The notes under the pieces are model-generated. The model did not search any database, was not told the DNA's origin, and saw nothing but the letters and a program-made list of their open reading frames with translations. Of a DNA stretch of 64,000 bases, positions 34,188 to 46,539 are shown one piece after another. Position 1 is the stretch's first letter; each line of letters opens with the position of its first letter. The DNA lies in contig JAFEMH010000740.1 of the NCBI GenBank assembly GCA_022495995.1, positions 310,001-374,000 on the forward strand, read 5' to 3'. The stretch comes from Adenophora triphylla var. japonica (taxonomy: Eukaryota > Streptophyta > Magnoliopsida > Asterales > Campanulaceae). A program made the translations under genes and the position numbers.

Positions 34188-34902
34188 TGTGTATTGAACA
34201 TTAGACTTCTTTATGATTTTGTATTAAATACTCCTCCATCTCAAATAACTATACATTTTTGGTAAAAATTTATCATTAAATATTTTTTGATTTTTTTCGA
34301 AAATTTGTTGCAAACATCGTTAGAGATATTATTTGTAATATGCATTCATTTTATAAGATCTTGATTACTAGAGTAGTTCTTATGAAAAACTAGAATTTTC
34401 AAATACATAGAAAAATCAGTTTTAAAAATGTACGTTGACATTTTGTAATTAATTGAAATTCGTAGTGACATTTTTATAATTTATTGACACTTTATTAAAA
34501 ACAGTGATAGTGTTTTTCAGTGTCAGGTCGAGTGTTAAAGAGTGTTGGTTGGTGTTTTTTTAGTGTTAAAGAGTGCAGCAGTGTTAGTGATAAAAAGTGT
34601 CATGTTAATTGATAAAAAATGTTTGTTTTAGTTATAAAGAGTGCCAGAGGTGTTAATAAATTCAAGTTATTTATGAAAATATCACCGCGTGATTTTTAAA
34701 AATGTTCCAGTTATTTACATAAAACCAAAACATTGTGTTTTTACAAAAGTTTCAGTTAATTATGAAAAACCCAACACGCGTTTTTAAAAATCAGTTTATC
34801 CAAATTGTTAGAAGAAACTAGTTTTTCCTAAAATTTTGACTAATTAGTATTCCCCCGTTCATAAATCAATGTCCAAATTTTCAACAATTGCCTCAAAATA
34901 AA
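34188..34902. other. AT-rich spacer, nothing identified
   Basis: Short GTGTTA/AGTGTC-type repeats at 34500-34640 and no gene or element recognised. Confidence 0.4.
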
Positions 34903-35182
34903 TACTCCCTCCGTCCCAATAAAAGCTTCACCAATTACCCAAAAGGGCGTCCCGTTAGAAGCTTCACCATTCCTTTTTTGGACATAAAATATTATTATTT
35001 TCTCCACTCATTCTCTCTCCTACATTATTTTAATACTCACAACACCATTATAATTTATTATTCCCTCCACTAATTCTCTCTCCTATTTTCAAATTACACT
35101 CACAACATTTTTTTTCCCTCCCATTACCATAATTCCCGTGCCCAAGAAAAATGGTGAAGCAATTGTTGGGACGGAGGGAGTA
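34903..35182. mobile_element. Stowaway-type MITE
   Basis: TACTCCCTCCGTCCCAATAA at the left and TTGGGACGGAGGGAGTA at the right. Arms carry GAAGCTTCACCA / TGGTGAAGC. Flanked by TA. Confidence 0.88.
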
Positions 35183-35551
35183 TCTATTTTTGGAGAAGTT
35201 ATTAAATCCTTTATCATCATACAACAAATTTTAAGTCACACTCATACTCATAATACAATATTTTAATATGTTTTGATGATATTTATGTACTTATGTTGTT
35301 AAATATGTTGTTAAATATGCTTGGATTACAATTGAAATTTAGACATTCATTTAGAAACACACGAAATCATTATAGTTAATAGTGATGCTTTGCACAAGCA
35401 ATCACACGGTGTAATGTTAATGGTATTATTTATATGTATTTTTTTTAAAACAATATCTCAAACCAGGAAACAAGAAGAGAAATCGAACTTAAGACCATAC
35501 AGAGTGTGAGGTTTGGTTTACCACTGAGTTACTTTTTTGGGGACATTTATA

Positions 35552-35839
35552 TACTCCCTCCGTCCCGGAACAATCTTCACAAACACTATTTGCACTGGTT
35601 TAAGGAGGGAGTATTATATTAAAAGTGTTGTGAGTGTGAAAATAAAATAGGAGAGAGAATGAGTGGAGAGAATAGTAAATTATAATGGTGTTGTGAGTAT
35701 TAAAATAATGTAGGAGAGAGAATGAGTGGAGGGAATAGTAAAGATTCCTTTCCATTTTAGGTAAGTTTTAAATGTGTGAAGTAAGTTTTGGGACGCCCAA
35801 AAGGGAAAGTGTGAAGATTGTTCCGGGACGGAGGGAGTA
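35552..35839. mobile_element. Stowaway-type MITE
   Basis: TACTCCCTCCGTCCCGGAAC and GTTCCGGGACGGAGGGAGTA are the inverted ends. The interior AGAGAATGAGTGGAG repeats are shared with the copies at 30880 and 40925. Just to its left the sequence (about 35455-35535) is a plain AT-rich spacer. Confidence 0.9.
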
Positions 35840-35952
35840 AATTGTTAAGAATATTAAGAACTTAATTTGTATCATTAAATTTTTAAGTAATAAGGTATAA
35901 AAAATTAGTTTTAAAATATGTAGAGTAAAAAAATAGAATTTCTATATTTTTC

Positions 35953-36392
35953 CGAGTCGGTCTGCTGAGAAACGCGTTTCTCCGTCGCGTGTGGAGAAAC
36001 GGGGCTATGTTTGTCGCGCGATATACTTAGCCAGTTTCTGGATATTCTTTTCAAAGCTTCCTGATATCCGTAAGCTTGAATACGATATCCGTGTTTGGAA
36101 AAGGATATCCGTAAACCAAATATTTTTTTCGATATCTTTTCCACTTTTCGATATCCGAAAGCTTAATATGGATATCCGTGAACTTTGAAAATGATATCCG
36201 TAGAAAAAATATTTGATTTCCTGATATCCTTTTCCAAGTGCCTTCCTGATATCCATATTCAAGCCTTCCTGATATCCGTGTCTTCTGGAAAGACATCCAG
36301 GTTGTTGCCGCTAAGCAAGATGTCGCGCGACAAACTAGTTCTCGCGTTTCTCCATACGCGACGGAGAAACGCGTTTCTCCCCAAATTTTGCG
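35953..36392 (+). repeat. Hairpin-bounded GATATC repeat, copy 2
   Basis: Palindrome GAGAAACGCGTTTCTCC at 35967-35983 and 36364-36380. The second stem at the right end is CGCGTTTCTCC..GGAGAAACGCG (36343-36373). At the left end the matching stem has TCGCGTGTGG in its loop. The interior is rich in GATATCCGT units. GTCGCGCGA motifs lie just inside both ends (36013-36021 and 36322-36331). It is inverted relative to copy 1, 2.2 kb away. Confidence 0.75.
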
Positions 36393-39225
36393 TATTTTTC
36401 CTATGTAGAGGGCAACGTATGATTTTACAAAATTCAAGTAAACATGAGTTTATTTAGGAATTTTGAGAAGTGCTGTAGCAATTACCGTTAAAGTGTCACG
36501 ATCGGTTTTTTAATTCCGCCAACAAATGCGGAAGGAATCCGATCTTTGTCCTACAATACTTTATTTACATGTCAATATATTTTAAATAGAGAGCTATATA
36601 AATATAAATATGAATATTTATTTTAATAATATTTTGAGAATATAAAATTTTAATGACAATAATATTCTTGTCATCAACTTCAATTCTAATTTTATAAGTA
36701 TATTATGAACGTCAAAAGAAATTGGTAAAATAATATTTAGGAAAAACCTTAAATATAGAAAATATAAGACATTTATTTGAGATGGAAGGAATATTATTTA
36801 TAAATATTTATATTTATTTTTAATTTAAAATAAAATAATATAGACATTCAGGAAAAACTATAAACTGCCCATTTTAAATCTTCAACCGGTTACAAAATAA
36901 AAAACATACTCTCTTTTCCAGAAAATATGATCCTATTTTTTATTTTTTAGTAGTTAATTTGATTGAAATTTAATAAAAAATAATAATGATTTAATTTAAA
37001 TTAAATATATATTACCGATACACCACTAAAAATATTGTTAATTTAATAAAATAAAATCACTAAAAATGATTTATTTTTTTATTTTTAGATTGAGGGAGTA
37101 GTTCATTGTTTGTCCTAAAAGTAGCTGCACTGGTCAGAGCAAACGTTATTTTGGTTGTCCAAATATACCAAGAGTCAGTAGAGTCAATAGCCTAGACCTA
37201 ACTTTTTCCTTGAATTTTTCAAACTCTTCTTCTTACAAAATTGTTCTTTTCATGAAAAGGTCCCAATCCGTTTTAAAAAATAAAATGTTATTTTTTTTTT
37301 AATTTTTTTTTTTCATTTGATATGTACTTAACTCCGTATTTAAATAAATCTTACGTTTCTAATTTGTTTTTACAAATTTCATAATATACACCAAAACTTT
37401 ACCACTAAAGCAGTGGCGAAGCTAGAGTTTTATCAATAAGCAGACGTCCCCATTAAAAAAAAATGAATTATTAGTAAAGATTTATCAAAAAATTAAATAA
37501 TAAAAATACATTACTGTAATAAATAAAAAATCGACAACTTTTATATGATTAAAACATACCAAATTCGCCGCCTCCCTGTGTACCATAAGAAATATGATAC
37601 CTTGACTATTTTGTCAAATTGATTGACTTTTGACAAAAAATAATGCAAAATCTAATTTTCTTATAAAATTATAAAAAAAATATTATTGATAATATTTTTA
37701 ATGAAGTATAACATCTACGTCCCATTTGAAATTGCAAAAAAAGTATTGTACACGTAAATTAAGAAGGAGTATATAATATTAAGGTGTTGTGAATGTTGAT
37801 AATGTGATAGAAGGGAGAAAGTGAGATAGAGAATAGTAAACGGGTAATTGTTATTATTATGAAAAGTGCACCTCATTTTTAAAAAAAATATTAAAAACTT
37901 TTTCTTTATGAGATTTTTGCAATTTTAAGTTAAATACCCAAAATGACAATTTTTGCGATTTTAAATGGGACAGAGGGAGTACTCTTTATAAATTTCATGA
38001 AAAATAAAATAATATTAAATTATAATCAAAATTCAGTTAAGCTGATAAAAAAATAAATCAACTACGATATTCATTATGCGACAAGTGGATCATATAATCA
38101 CATAAACAACAATCTATCAATCTCTCCAAGTACCTTAATTCGATAATTGTCTATTTATTTATTACCTTTCTTTTTTATCTAATGTTGTGAATACTAATAA
38201 TAATAAAGGAGTTTCAAATCACAAAAGAATACCAAATTTAAACAATATCTTTCTATTGTTACTAATGTGGATAAGCATATTCTTATTTGAGGAATGTGTT
38301 TACAATTAAGATCTAAAATATTGTAATGCTCTCTCAATATTTAAGATATTATCATACTTCCTTGTTCCCAAGTAAATCTTCATATTGAACTTAAATTTAG
38401 TATGTTTACATTAGTATCCTTAATGATATTATTAATTATATGATACTCATCATTGATTGTAAGTATAAAATGGAAAATGATGTTTGATAATGAATGATTT
38501 AGTGACTTGACCAAAATAGAAATTTGATAAATCATAAATAAGATTCTAAAGTTTTGAGCTTGTGTTTGTGTAGAGAACAGTCTGATGTAATGGTGATTCG
38601 TGGGTTTGAAGTTAATTTTTTAGCAAGTAAGATTTCTTTTACGAAATCGTTAGAAATCTAAGCTAAATAAGTGTAATACAAAATCTGAAGTTATCAATTC
38701 TTAGCAAACAAGAGTCTGAAGTTATAAAATTTTAGTAAATAAGGGTACAATTTAACATAGATTTTCAGCGACTACGTAAAACTCTTGTTGCTAAAAATTG
38801 GCAAGAAACAGACTTTCGAACTTTAGACCCTTATTTATAATCTATCCATATAAACACTGATGACAATCTCTTTCTTATTATTTTTTTTTTTAATTGAATG
38901 AAATATACATTGATGATTTCATTGTGTCGCAAAATTGTCAACTCCATTATAAGCGCTTATACCGGAAAAGATTAATAAAATCTTAAATTTCCAAAACGAG
39001 GTCAAAACCATTGAATTGTCCTTCACCTAACATACTAAAAAAGCTAACCAAAAAAGAATCACTAATTCATTACAAAATTAAATATTTAAAATAGTCAAAA
39101 TTAATTTTCCCAAAAATAATTCCAAATCTCCTTTAATAAATACAATCCCCCATCCCCGAATGCACGTATAATATTATTTTTTATTATTTTCTTTTTTGTA
39201 CTTTCGGCGTAGCATCTTAATTTGC
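36393..39225. other. AT-rich intergenic DNA upstream of RGL1
   Basis: No gene is recognised. A decayed Stowaway-like MITE lies at about 37705-37982 (ACGTCCCATTTGAAATTGCA and GCGATTTTAAATGGGACAGAGGGAGTA). A small stem with TTCCGC/GCGGAA arms lies at 36513-36532. The last 300 bp are the presumed RGL1 promoter. Confidence 0.5.
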
Positions 39226-39235
39226 CTATAAATAC
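39226..39235 (+). promoter_or_regulatory. TATA box of RGL1
   Basis: CTATAAATAC about 30 bp upstream of the likely transcription start and about 320 bp upstream of the ATG, which includes a 117-bp leader intron. Inferred from position. Confidence 0.6.
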
Positions 39236-39312
39236 AATCTTCTTGATATTGTAGCTTTATAAGTACCTTCATAATCAAGTCTTGGTAATCCCCCCCCCCC
39301 CTCCTTTACCAT

Positions 39313-39313
39313 T

Positions 39314-39380
<67 letters not shown>

Positions 39381-39397
39381 CTCTCTCTCTCTCTCTT
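39313..39397. repeat. (CT)n tract in the RGL1 5' leader
   Basis: About 40 CT units, interrupted once by GTT, preceded by a run of ten C. CT tracts are common in plant 5' leaders. The reverse strand gives an Arg-Glu open frame that is not a gene. Confidence 0.9.
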
Positions 39398-39433
39398 CCA
39401 TTTTCCCAGAAAACACATACAATCTGCAACAAG

Positions 39434-39550
39434 GTAAGTTTGAGTATTTATTTGGAAAATTCTCTTCTTGATCAGAAGCTTTTATTTCTGTATTTTATTT
39501 GATAGTTTCTTCTGGGTTATATTTATTAAAATGTATATGTTCATGTTCAG
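39434..39550 (+). other. Leader intron of RGL1
   Basis: Donor CAAG|GTAAGT at 39434 and acceptor TGTTCAG at 39550. This splices the CT-rich leader to the ATG-containing exon three bases before the start codon. Confidence 0.6.
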
Positions 39551-39553
39551 GAA

Positions 39554-42500
39554 ATGGTGTTAGATATGGAGAAGAAGAATGGAAGGAGAATGATGGGGTT
39601 TATCTTTCTTCAGTTACTAATGATGTCTACTGAATACTCATCAGTGAGAGGGCAGTTAGGTTCATTCTTACTCATCTTGTTTTAATTACTATGCATTTAA
39701 CTTTAATTAATTTAGACCATTTGATCTTTACTTGATTCCAGAAGGAAATTCTAGCTTATTGGAAAATAATTTTGGTTTAAATCCGTAGAGAAAATTAAAT
39801 TTCCTTCTCTCTCTCTCTCTCTTTTTAAGTGCTCGTTTCACCGTTCATCAGTGAAACGAGCACTTCAAATGAAAATTATAGGATCACATTCCAAATAATG
39901 ACTTGGAGTGTAGGAGAGATAAGCTTGGGTTCTTTTTATGCAATGAGTTTTTTTTTTTTTTTTGCACTTTGAATTATATAATACAATAACCCATGTTTTT
40001 CTATCGAAATTGAAATCACGCTTGCCAAATCTTTGCTACCACTCTATACGAAGTGGAGTTGACGGGCATTAGGGCGTGCCAAATCTTTGCTACCACTCTA
40101 TACCCGTAATAAGGGTTCGAGCTGGATTTTATGTGGGACCCAATAAATTTCAGCTCGTAATACTTTAAAAACAGTTGCAATAAAAATCGGGCAAAATAGA
40201 TTTCAAATCCATTTTTTACAAAATATTAAATGTTAGTATTGTTTAAATTATTGAACTCTTCAAATTTTTGGGACTTTATTTTTTCCTTGGTTCTTGTGCG
40301 TACTATGGTTGTCCTGTTAAATGTGGGATAAACCCAAGTAAAATTGTGCTGTCTGTTTTGTTTTAAATACTCCCTCTTGATACTTTAATTATTAAATTAC
40401 GGTAACAATTGTTTTTTTTTTTTGAAATTCAAAAAATATTTAAAAGTGACATTTATTTTTAAAATTTGTAAAAATTTAAAAGTGACAGTTATTTTGAAAT
40501 AAGTACCTCGAGAACCACATAAACGAGCTTTACTATGTTAATGATGCTTGCATCTTTTTCATTGTCCCACACGCTTACTATTCTAAAAAAGAAATACACT
40601 ATTAAAAAGTTGCACTCGAGTTTTTCCCTTTAGTAAATACTCCCACCATCCCATAAAAACTTACTCATTTTGCTATTTTGAACGTTCCACTTTAAAGTCA
40701 TACTTTCTTTAAAAGGAAACTTTTTAATACTTCTTTATTTATGGGACCCACTTGTCATACTCACAATACTTTTCAAATTTACTATTCTTCCCACTCATTC
40801 TCTCTCCTACCCACTCACAATTTCTACTTTAATAATATTATTCATTATTTTCCGTTCTGAACAGTAAAGGTAAAAGGGTAATGTTTTCTGGGACGGAGGG
40901 AGTGTATATATATATATATATATATACTCCCTCCGTCCCACTTCATTTGAGACCAAAAAAAAGGGCACAACTATTAAGGAAAAGTGATGTAAGAAAGAGA
41001 AAAAGGTAAATGTTGTGAGTATGAAAAATTAAATAGGAGAGAGAATGAGTGGGATGAATAGTTAGGAGAGAGAATGTTGTGAGTGAAAAAGTAAAATAGG
41101 AGAGAGAATGAGTGGGGTAAATAGTGAAGATTCCTTTCCATTTTGGGAAGTATCAATTGAAGTGGGACGGACCAAAAAGGAAATAAGTATCAATTGAAGT
41201 GGGACAGAGGGAGTATATATCAAATGACTCACGTATATTTAACTAGAATAAGCCCGTGTCCGAGGACACTTTTTTTTTTTTTTAATTAAGCCCGTGTTCG
41301 AGGACACTTTTTTTTAATTTAAAAAAAAAATTAAGGGCAAAATGGGAAAGGGACAAAATAGTGAGGGTAAAGTGGGAAATTCGGTCATTGAAACTATTTA
41401 TTCAACTGTAGCACACCACTACCATTTATACTATAGATTTCTGCATTATTAATTTGTAAAAATTGTATTTTTGGTCTTTTTTTCTCTTTTCATTATTAGT
41501 TTCTCTTTATTTTTTTATTTTTATTTTTTTTGCAAAAATATCTTTGAAAATTGCTTATAGAATACCAATGTTTTAGTTCTTGTTTCACATATAGACTTGA
41601 CTTTTTGAGGTACACTTCCTAGATTGGGTCTGAGGTCTAACACTTCAAACTTAAAGCATACGCACTTACTTTAGAATATAGTACTTCACTCCAATTTTTT
41701 CAAAATAAATATTTAAATTTTTATAATAATAGTACGAATTTGAGGCAGTTTGACGGTAGAAAAGTTAAATTTTTATTGTATATCAATTACAGTATACTCC
41801 CTCCGTCCCAGCGGAGTGTGTACTTTTGGTCAACTTTGACCACTAATTTAAATAAATAATAATGATCCTAATAAAAATCTAAAAAATGTTATTGTTAATA
41901 TTATTAAGCGTGATACAATAACAAATTTTTAAATTTTTATTAAGATCATTATTATTTATTTAAATTAGTGGTCAAAATTGGTAAAAATTGACCAAAAATG
42001 CACAATCTGCTGGGACGAAGGGAGTATTTATTACAACATAATTTATACCTTATATATACGTGTTATATTTTATAGGTAAAAAATATGATAAAAGGCGTTA
42101 CTTTACTCTTGTCTTCCTTTAAACAGCCCCAACGTCATCGAGCCCACAACATAATCTTGTGATTATGACTTCTTTTTACTCGCACACACAAAAATTGATG
42201 TTGTGAAGATTCTCTCTTCCATTCATTATTTACTTTTTTTAGAATGAAATAAACTTTGTTTTTGAAAAATTATAATTTAGAAATTAGATAACAATAATAT
42301 TATACATATTTGTCATTAAAATTTATAAAATATATACATATATGTTTCCATTTAAAAGATCTTCCTTCACTTCTCTTTTTTAAAAATTGTGATAATTTTT
42401 CAATTTCGACTAGTATCTTGCCATTTCATTTCATGGGTAAGAGATCTCGTATCATTTTGAGATTAAGGCTTTAGCGTTTTTGTCATAGTATATATTGTTG

Positions 42501-45500
42501 CATGGCGGCATGCTCTAGTCGCTATTATAAACTCGCGAAATATACAAATTAATTTAGTTCCTATCGACATTATTGCGACTGAAAATTCTAATATAATTTT
42601 CTGTATCTGCAGACGTATTTCAAGGAACAATACTGAAGAACTATCATTATATCCTCCGGTTCAGTTGCAAATACACGACGATCATGTAATTTACAATTTG
42701 TACCTCTTATTTGTTTTTATTATTGTTTATAGAATTACGATAAATATTCAGTTAAAATCATTAAATGAATCTTATAAATGTTTTTTTTTTTTTTAATTCC
42801 CTCTCCAGGTTGTGGTTTATAATGGGATCTTCATTGTCACATTTTCAAGTCCTGAGGGCATGGTCATTGGCTTAAATTACAATGGCATTGATAATCTGTT
42901 GGAAGAAGAGAATACAGTTAATAATAGAGGGTAACTCAATTTATCACTTATTCATTATTTTTTGTACTATTTATTTTATTATCAAATCTCAAAAATAAAA
43001 TTAAAATTTGTAACAACTCTATACATAAAACTATAGGTACTGGGACGTAGTCTGGAGCGACCCTGCTCATCCAAATGATAATTATGATAAGTATGTTTTA
43101 CGTCAGGTTTTCGTTAAGCTTAATGCAATATAAGTTTTTTTTTTTTTTGTAATAGTCTAACAATGATCCGTGTGTGTATGTGCGTGCGCGCGTTTGTGCA
43201 GACTTGAAGGAAAACATTTTAATGTTATTATGGAAGATGAAGATCAAGTGGAAATTTCATTTACAAGAACTTGGAATCCTTTACGCAACAATAACACCGG
43301 ACTTTCTCTAAACATAGATAAAAGGTGTGGTGTAAGCTCTAAATAATTCATACTTTTGGAAGCGAAAACACGAATGCTATTTCATTTTGTAAATTTGAAT
43401 TTTCTTGTAGGTTCATAATTCGTCGTGGTGATAGTGGTTTTTACTCATATGGGATACTTGAGAGATTAGAGGGGTGGCCTAATGTCGATATTTTTCAAGG
43501 AAGGATAGCATTCAAGCTTAAAGAAAGCTTGTAAGTCTTGTTTTTTTTTTTTTTTTTGCTAATATTAATTAGCAATATATCTATTTTTAAAGAGATATTG
43601 TTTTTCATTTGGTTTAAAATGAAAATAATTATGTTGGTATATAGATTCCGATTCATGGCTGTTTCGGACGAAAAACAGAGAATCATGCCTACTGCTAGAG
43701 ACCGAGAAAGGGGTAAGGAACTTGACTACCCGGAAGCTGTTCTATTGACAAATCCTTCGAATTCTTTTCTCAAAGGAGAGGTATGTTTGCTATCTTTTTT
43801 ACCTCTTCATAACTCGTCGAAGGCCTTTAGTCGAGCAGTATTGACCAAGTCGTGCAAAACTGCACGACTTGGTCAATACTGTATTGTCCAGGCCCATTTA
43901 TTTTGGAATTATTCTGTTTTTGTTGCTGTAATCTTGAGTAATGTGTGCAGGTGGATGACAAGTACCAATATTCGACTGAAAACAAGGATAATAAGGTCCA
44001 TGGATGGATATGTTCTAGGCCACCCGTCGGGTTTTGGATGATAACACCAAGTGATGAATTTAGAACTGGTGGACCTGTAAAACAAGATCTAACCTCTCAT
44101 GCGGGCCCTGTTACGCTCTCGGTAATTAAACTCTTACTACCTCCGTCCCTAAATGAGTGTATTTGTTAAAAAGAGCTGTGATCATATTCATAGTGCGTTT
44201 CATCTTTTTTACTTTATTTTTCTTTGGTGTTCAGATGTTTTTTAGTACCCATTATGCTGGAGAAAACATGGCACTGAAATTCCAAAATGGAGAGCCATGG
44301 AAAAAGGTTTTCGGCCCTGTTTTTATTTACCTAAATTCTGTTTCCCCTGGTGAAGATCCCCTTTCACTGTATGCAGATGCCAAAGAACAGGTACCGAGCA
44401 ACGCTACATTACTAAAGTGGAAAAATTAAGATAAAATGGTTTTCTATTTTTATTTTTTATGTTTAGCTTAACCTTACTAATCGTCGTTGCTATATATGAT
44501 ATTTATCAGATGTTGATAGAAACCGAGAGCTGGCCGTATGATTTTCCACAGTCAGCAGACCATCCTACGTCAAATGAACGGGGTATGATTAGTGGGCGAT
44601 TACTAGTTCGTGATAGGTAATTCTCCTCAATCGCCTACCATTATCTGTCTTAAAACGAACGCCTTCAAATGCAATATTATTGAGAAAATGAGTTTATTTC
44701 TTGTTTAGGTACATAAGCAGAGACTTAATAACGGCCAACTCTGCATTCATAGGGTTGGCTCCTCCCGGAGAAGTAGGATCATGGCAAATGGAAAATAAGG
44801 TAATAAGTTCAGTTTACTTGAAACTTTTCGGAACTTTTGAATTTTTCTTTTTGGTATTCATATAACTATGCATTTTTCGGTTTCAGGGTTACCAGTTTTG
44901 GACTCAAAGTGATACCGAGGGGTATTTCCTAATTAAAGGTATCCGCCCCGGAAACTACAGCTTAAATGCTTTTGTTCCGGGGTTTATAGGTGATTACATG
45001 CACGGATCGTTCATCAATATACGTGCAGGTAAAATGAGCATTGAAATTTGAACTGTATAAAGTGCCTTGATTTTATACATTCGAATCGAATATAATCAAC
45101 GAAAAATGAAAATTTCTTGCTTGATATGCAGGAAGTAGAATCAGAATGGGAGTTTTAGAATATGTACCTCCAAGAAACGGGCCCACGTTATGGGAAATCG
45201 GCATTCCTGACCGCACTGCAGCAGAGTTCTATATACCTGATCCGAACCCTACTCTCATGAACGAATTATACGTCACTCAAAAATCAGAAAAGTAAGTAAA
45301 CAAGATTTCCTCTAATAACCTTTTATTTTCAGAATTTAGGCTAAGAATATTTTTTTTCGGAAACAGGTATAGGCAATACGGATTATGGGAAAGGTACACT
45401 GAGTTATATCCTGATAATGATCTGGTCTACACGATTGGCTCGAGCGCTTATCAAACAGATTGGTTTTTCGCTCAAGTTAACAGGTTTTTCTCCCTTGTTT

Positions 45501-46032
45501 ACTTTTTTTCCCTTGGAAATGTTCAACGCCGTTACTAATTAACTTTTGCTTCTATTGTAGGAACAATGGAAATGGAAATTACTTACCTACCACCTGGGAA
45601 ATTTTATTTGATGTTAACAAAGTTAACGAGTCGGGGAATTATACGCTGCAAATTGCATTGGCATCTGTCACAAATGCTGAACTACAAGTGTGTATTATTT
45701 TGTTTCTTGTCACTTAAAGTCTGATTTTCTTGAAATATTCTTGATCGTCATTGCTAACGAAAATCCCTTTTCTTTTGCTAAAGGTTCGGATCAACAACCC
45801 GGAAGCCACAAGGCCTTATGTGAGGACAGGACTTATAGGCAAGGACAATGCGATTGCCAGACATGGTATTCATGGGATATACCGGCTGTATAGTGTTGTA
45901 TTTCAAGGTTCTATGCTTCGAGTTGGGAAAAATACAATATTTTTAACGCAGTCGAGAGGGGGAGATGCTTTTCGGGGGATTATGTATGACTACATTCGTT
46001 TAGAACTGCCTCCGGCCGGGTCATCAAACTAG
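39554..46032 (+). CDS. Rhamnogalacturonan endolyase RGL1 (PL4), 16 exons, 682 aa
   Basis: The enzyme cleaves the rhamnogalacturonan I backbone of pectin by beta-elimination in the cell wall. Exons: 39554-39654, 42613-42685, 42809-42930, 43037-43090, 43202-43324, 43411-43530, 43645-43780, 43951-44121, 44235-44390, 44510-44616, 44709-44799, 44887-45028, 45132-45291, 45367-45483, 45561-45687, 45784-46032. The frame is open throughout. A hydrophobic stretch, MMGFIFLQLLMMS, near residue 13 suggests a signal peptide. The lyase domain spans about 40-385 (YWDVVWSDP, KYQYSTENKDNKVHGW, FFSTHYAGEN, WKKVFGPVFIYLNS). An Fn3-like domain follows (about 395-470, YQFWTQSDTEGYFLIKGIRP), then a CBM-like domain (about 480-680, GPTLWEIGIPDRTAAEF, GIMYDYIRLEL). 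Lys247 and His306 are 59 residues apart, close to the spacing of the catalytic Lys150/His210 of the fungal PL4 enzyme. That match is inferred. The exon 1 donor (CA|GTTAGG) is the least certain junction. Intron 1 is 2.96 kb and full of MITEs. Confidence 0.93.
39827..39865. repeat. Perfect hairpin in RGL1 intron 1
   Basis: A 15-bp perfect stem, AAGTGCTCGTTTCAC / GTGAAACGAGCACTT, with a 9-base loop. Confidence 0.85.
40023..40103. repeat. Direct duplication in RGL1 intron 1
   Basis: GCCAAATCTTTGCTACCACT, continuing to CTATAC, occurs twice 55 bp apart. No function seen. Confidence 0.75.
40638..40906. mobile_element. Stowaway-type MITE in RGL1 intron 1
   Basis: Ends TACTCCCACCATCCCATAAA and TTTCTGGGACGGAGGGAGTG. 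Followed by a (TA)n tract (40904-40926) and then a second MITE. Confidence 0.8.
40925..41215. mobile_element. Stowaway-type MITE in RGL1 intron 1
   Basis: Ends TACTCCCTCCGTCCCACTTC and GAAGTGGGACAGAGGGAGTA. The sequence AAGTATCAATTGAAGTGGGAC is present twice near the right end (41147-41216), an internal end duplication. Confidence 0.88.
41795..42026. mobile_element. Long-stem Stowaway MITE in RGL1 intron 1
   Basis: Ends TACTCCCTCCGTCCCAGC and GCTGGGACGAAGGGAGTA. Almost the whole length folds back on itself (TTTTGGTCAACTTTGACCAC against GTGGTCAAAATTGGTAAAAA). Same family as the decayed copy at 14872. Confidence 0.88.
43836..43881. repeat. Perfect 21-bp hairpin in RGL1 intron 7
   Basis: The arms CAGTATTGACCAAGTC..TGCA and its complement pair over 21 bp with the loop AAAC. 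Confidence 0.9.
44133..44162. mobile_element. MITE end in RGL1 intron 8
   Basis: CTACCTCCGTCCCTAAATGAG matches a Stowaway terminus. No opposite end is found, so it is a relic. Confidence 0.4.
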
Positions 46033-46500
46033 AGGGGGTGGATGTGTAGATATTACATTCTTTTGGTTCTATATAGCAAAAGGTGTATAGAAAATGTTAA
46101 ATCCCATTTCACTTGTAGCTAGAAAGAGCCTAGTGAACTTGGTGATGCATGTTAGGGAGATGTTTGTTTGTTGTAATTTCCAGTTTGGTATATATTAAAG
46201 GTTTTATTTAAATTATGTTAGCGGTTTTAATTACGGTCTACACACGCAATTCAGGATTGCTACTTCCTCCTTCCTAATCAAAAGCACATTTGAACATTTG
46301 TTTTTTTGACAGAAAATACTATATTTACTCGCTAAACCTTCCTAATCAAAAACACATTTGAACATTCGTTTTTTAAAATATAAATAAATCAGTTTTTTTT
46401 TTAACGAATATCATAACCTGAGATTGAATTTGGCACATGAGATGCTGATGTATAACTTTAGGGACCAAATTTAAAATATTGTACAATTTCATTTTACTGC
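46033..46500 (+). other. RGL1 3' region
   Basis: Presumed 3' untranslated region and downstream DNA. AT-rich and with no gene. CTTCCTAATCAAAA.CACATTTGAACATT is present twice (46268-46300 and 46338-46367). Confidence 0.45.
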
Positions 46501-46539
46501 CCTCCCCTTCCTCTCCACACTTTCCGACCGTTCGCCTGA

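Noticed and set aside
36498..36542. Bacterial-style terminator hairpin
   Set aside because: An isolated AT-rich stem in plant intergenic DNA with no adjacent gene.
39226..39432. Minus-strand 68-codon frame rich in Arg-Glu
   Set aside because: It is the complement of the (CT)n tract in the RGL1 leader.
43836..43881. microRNA gene in RGL1 intron 7
   Set aside because: A 21-bp stem with a 4-base loop is too short for normal plant DCL1 processing, and no small-RNA data are available.
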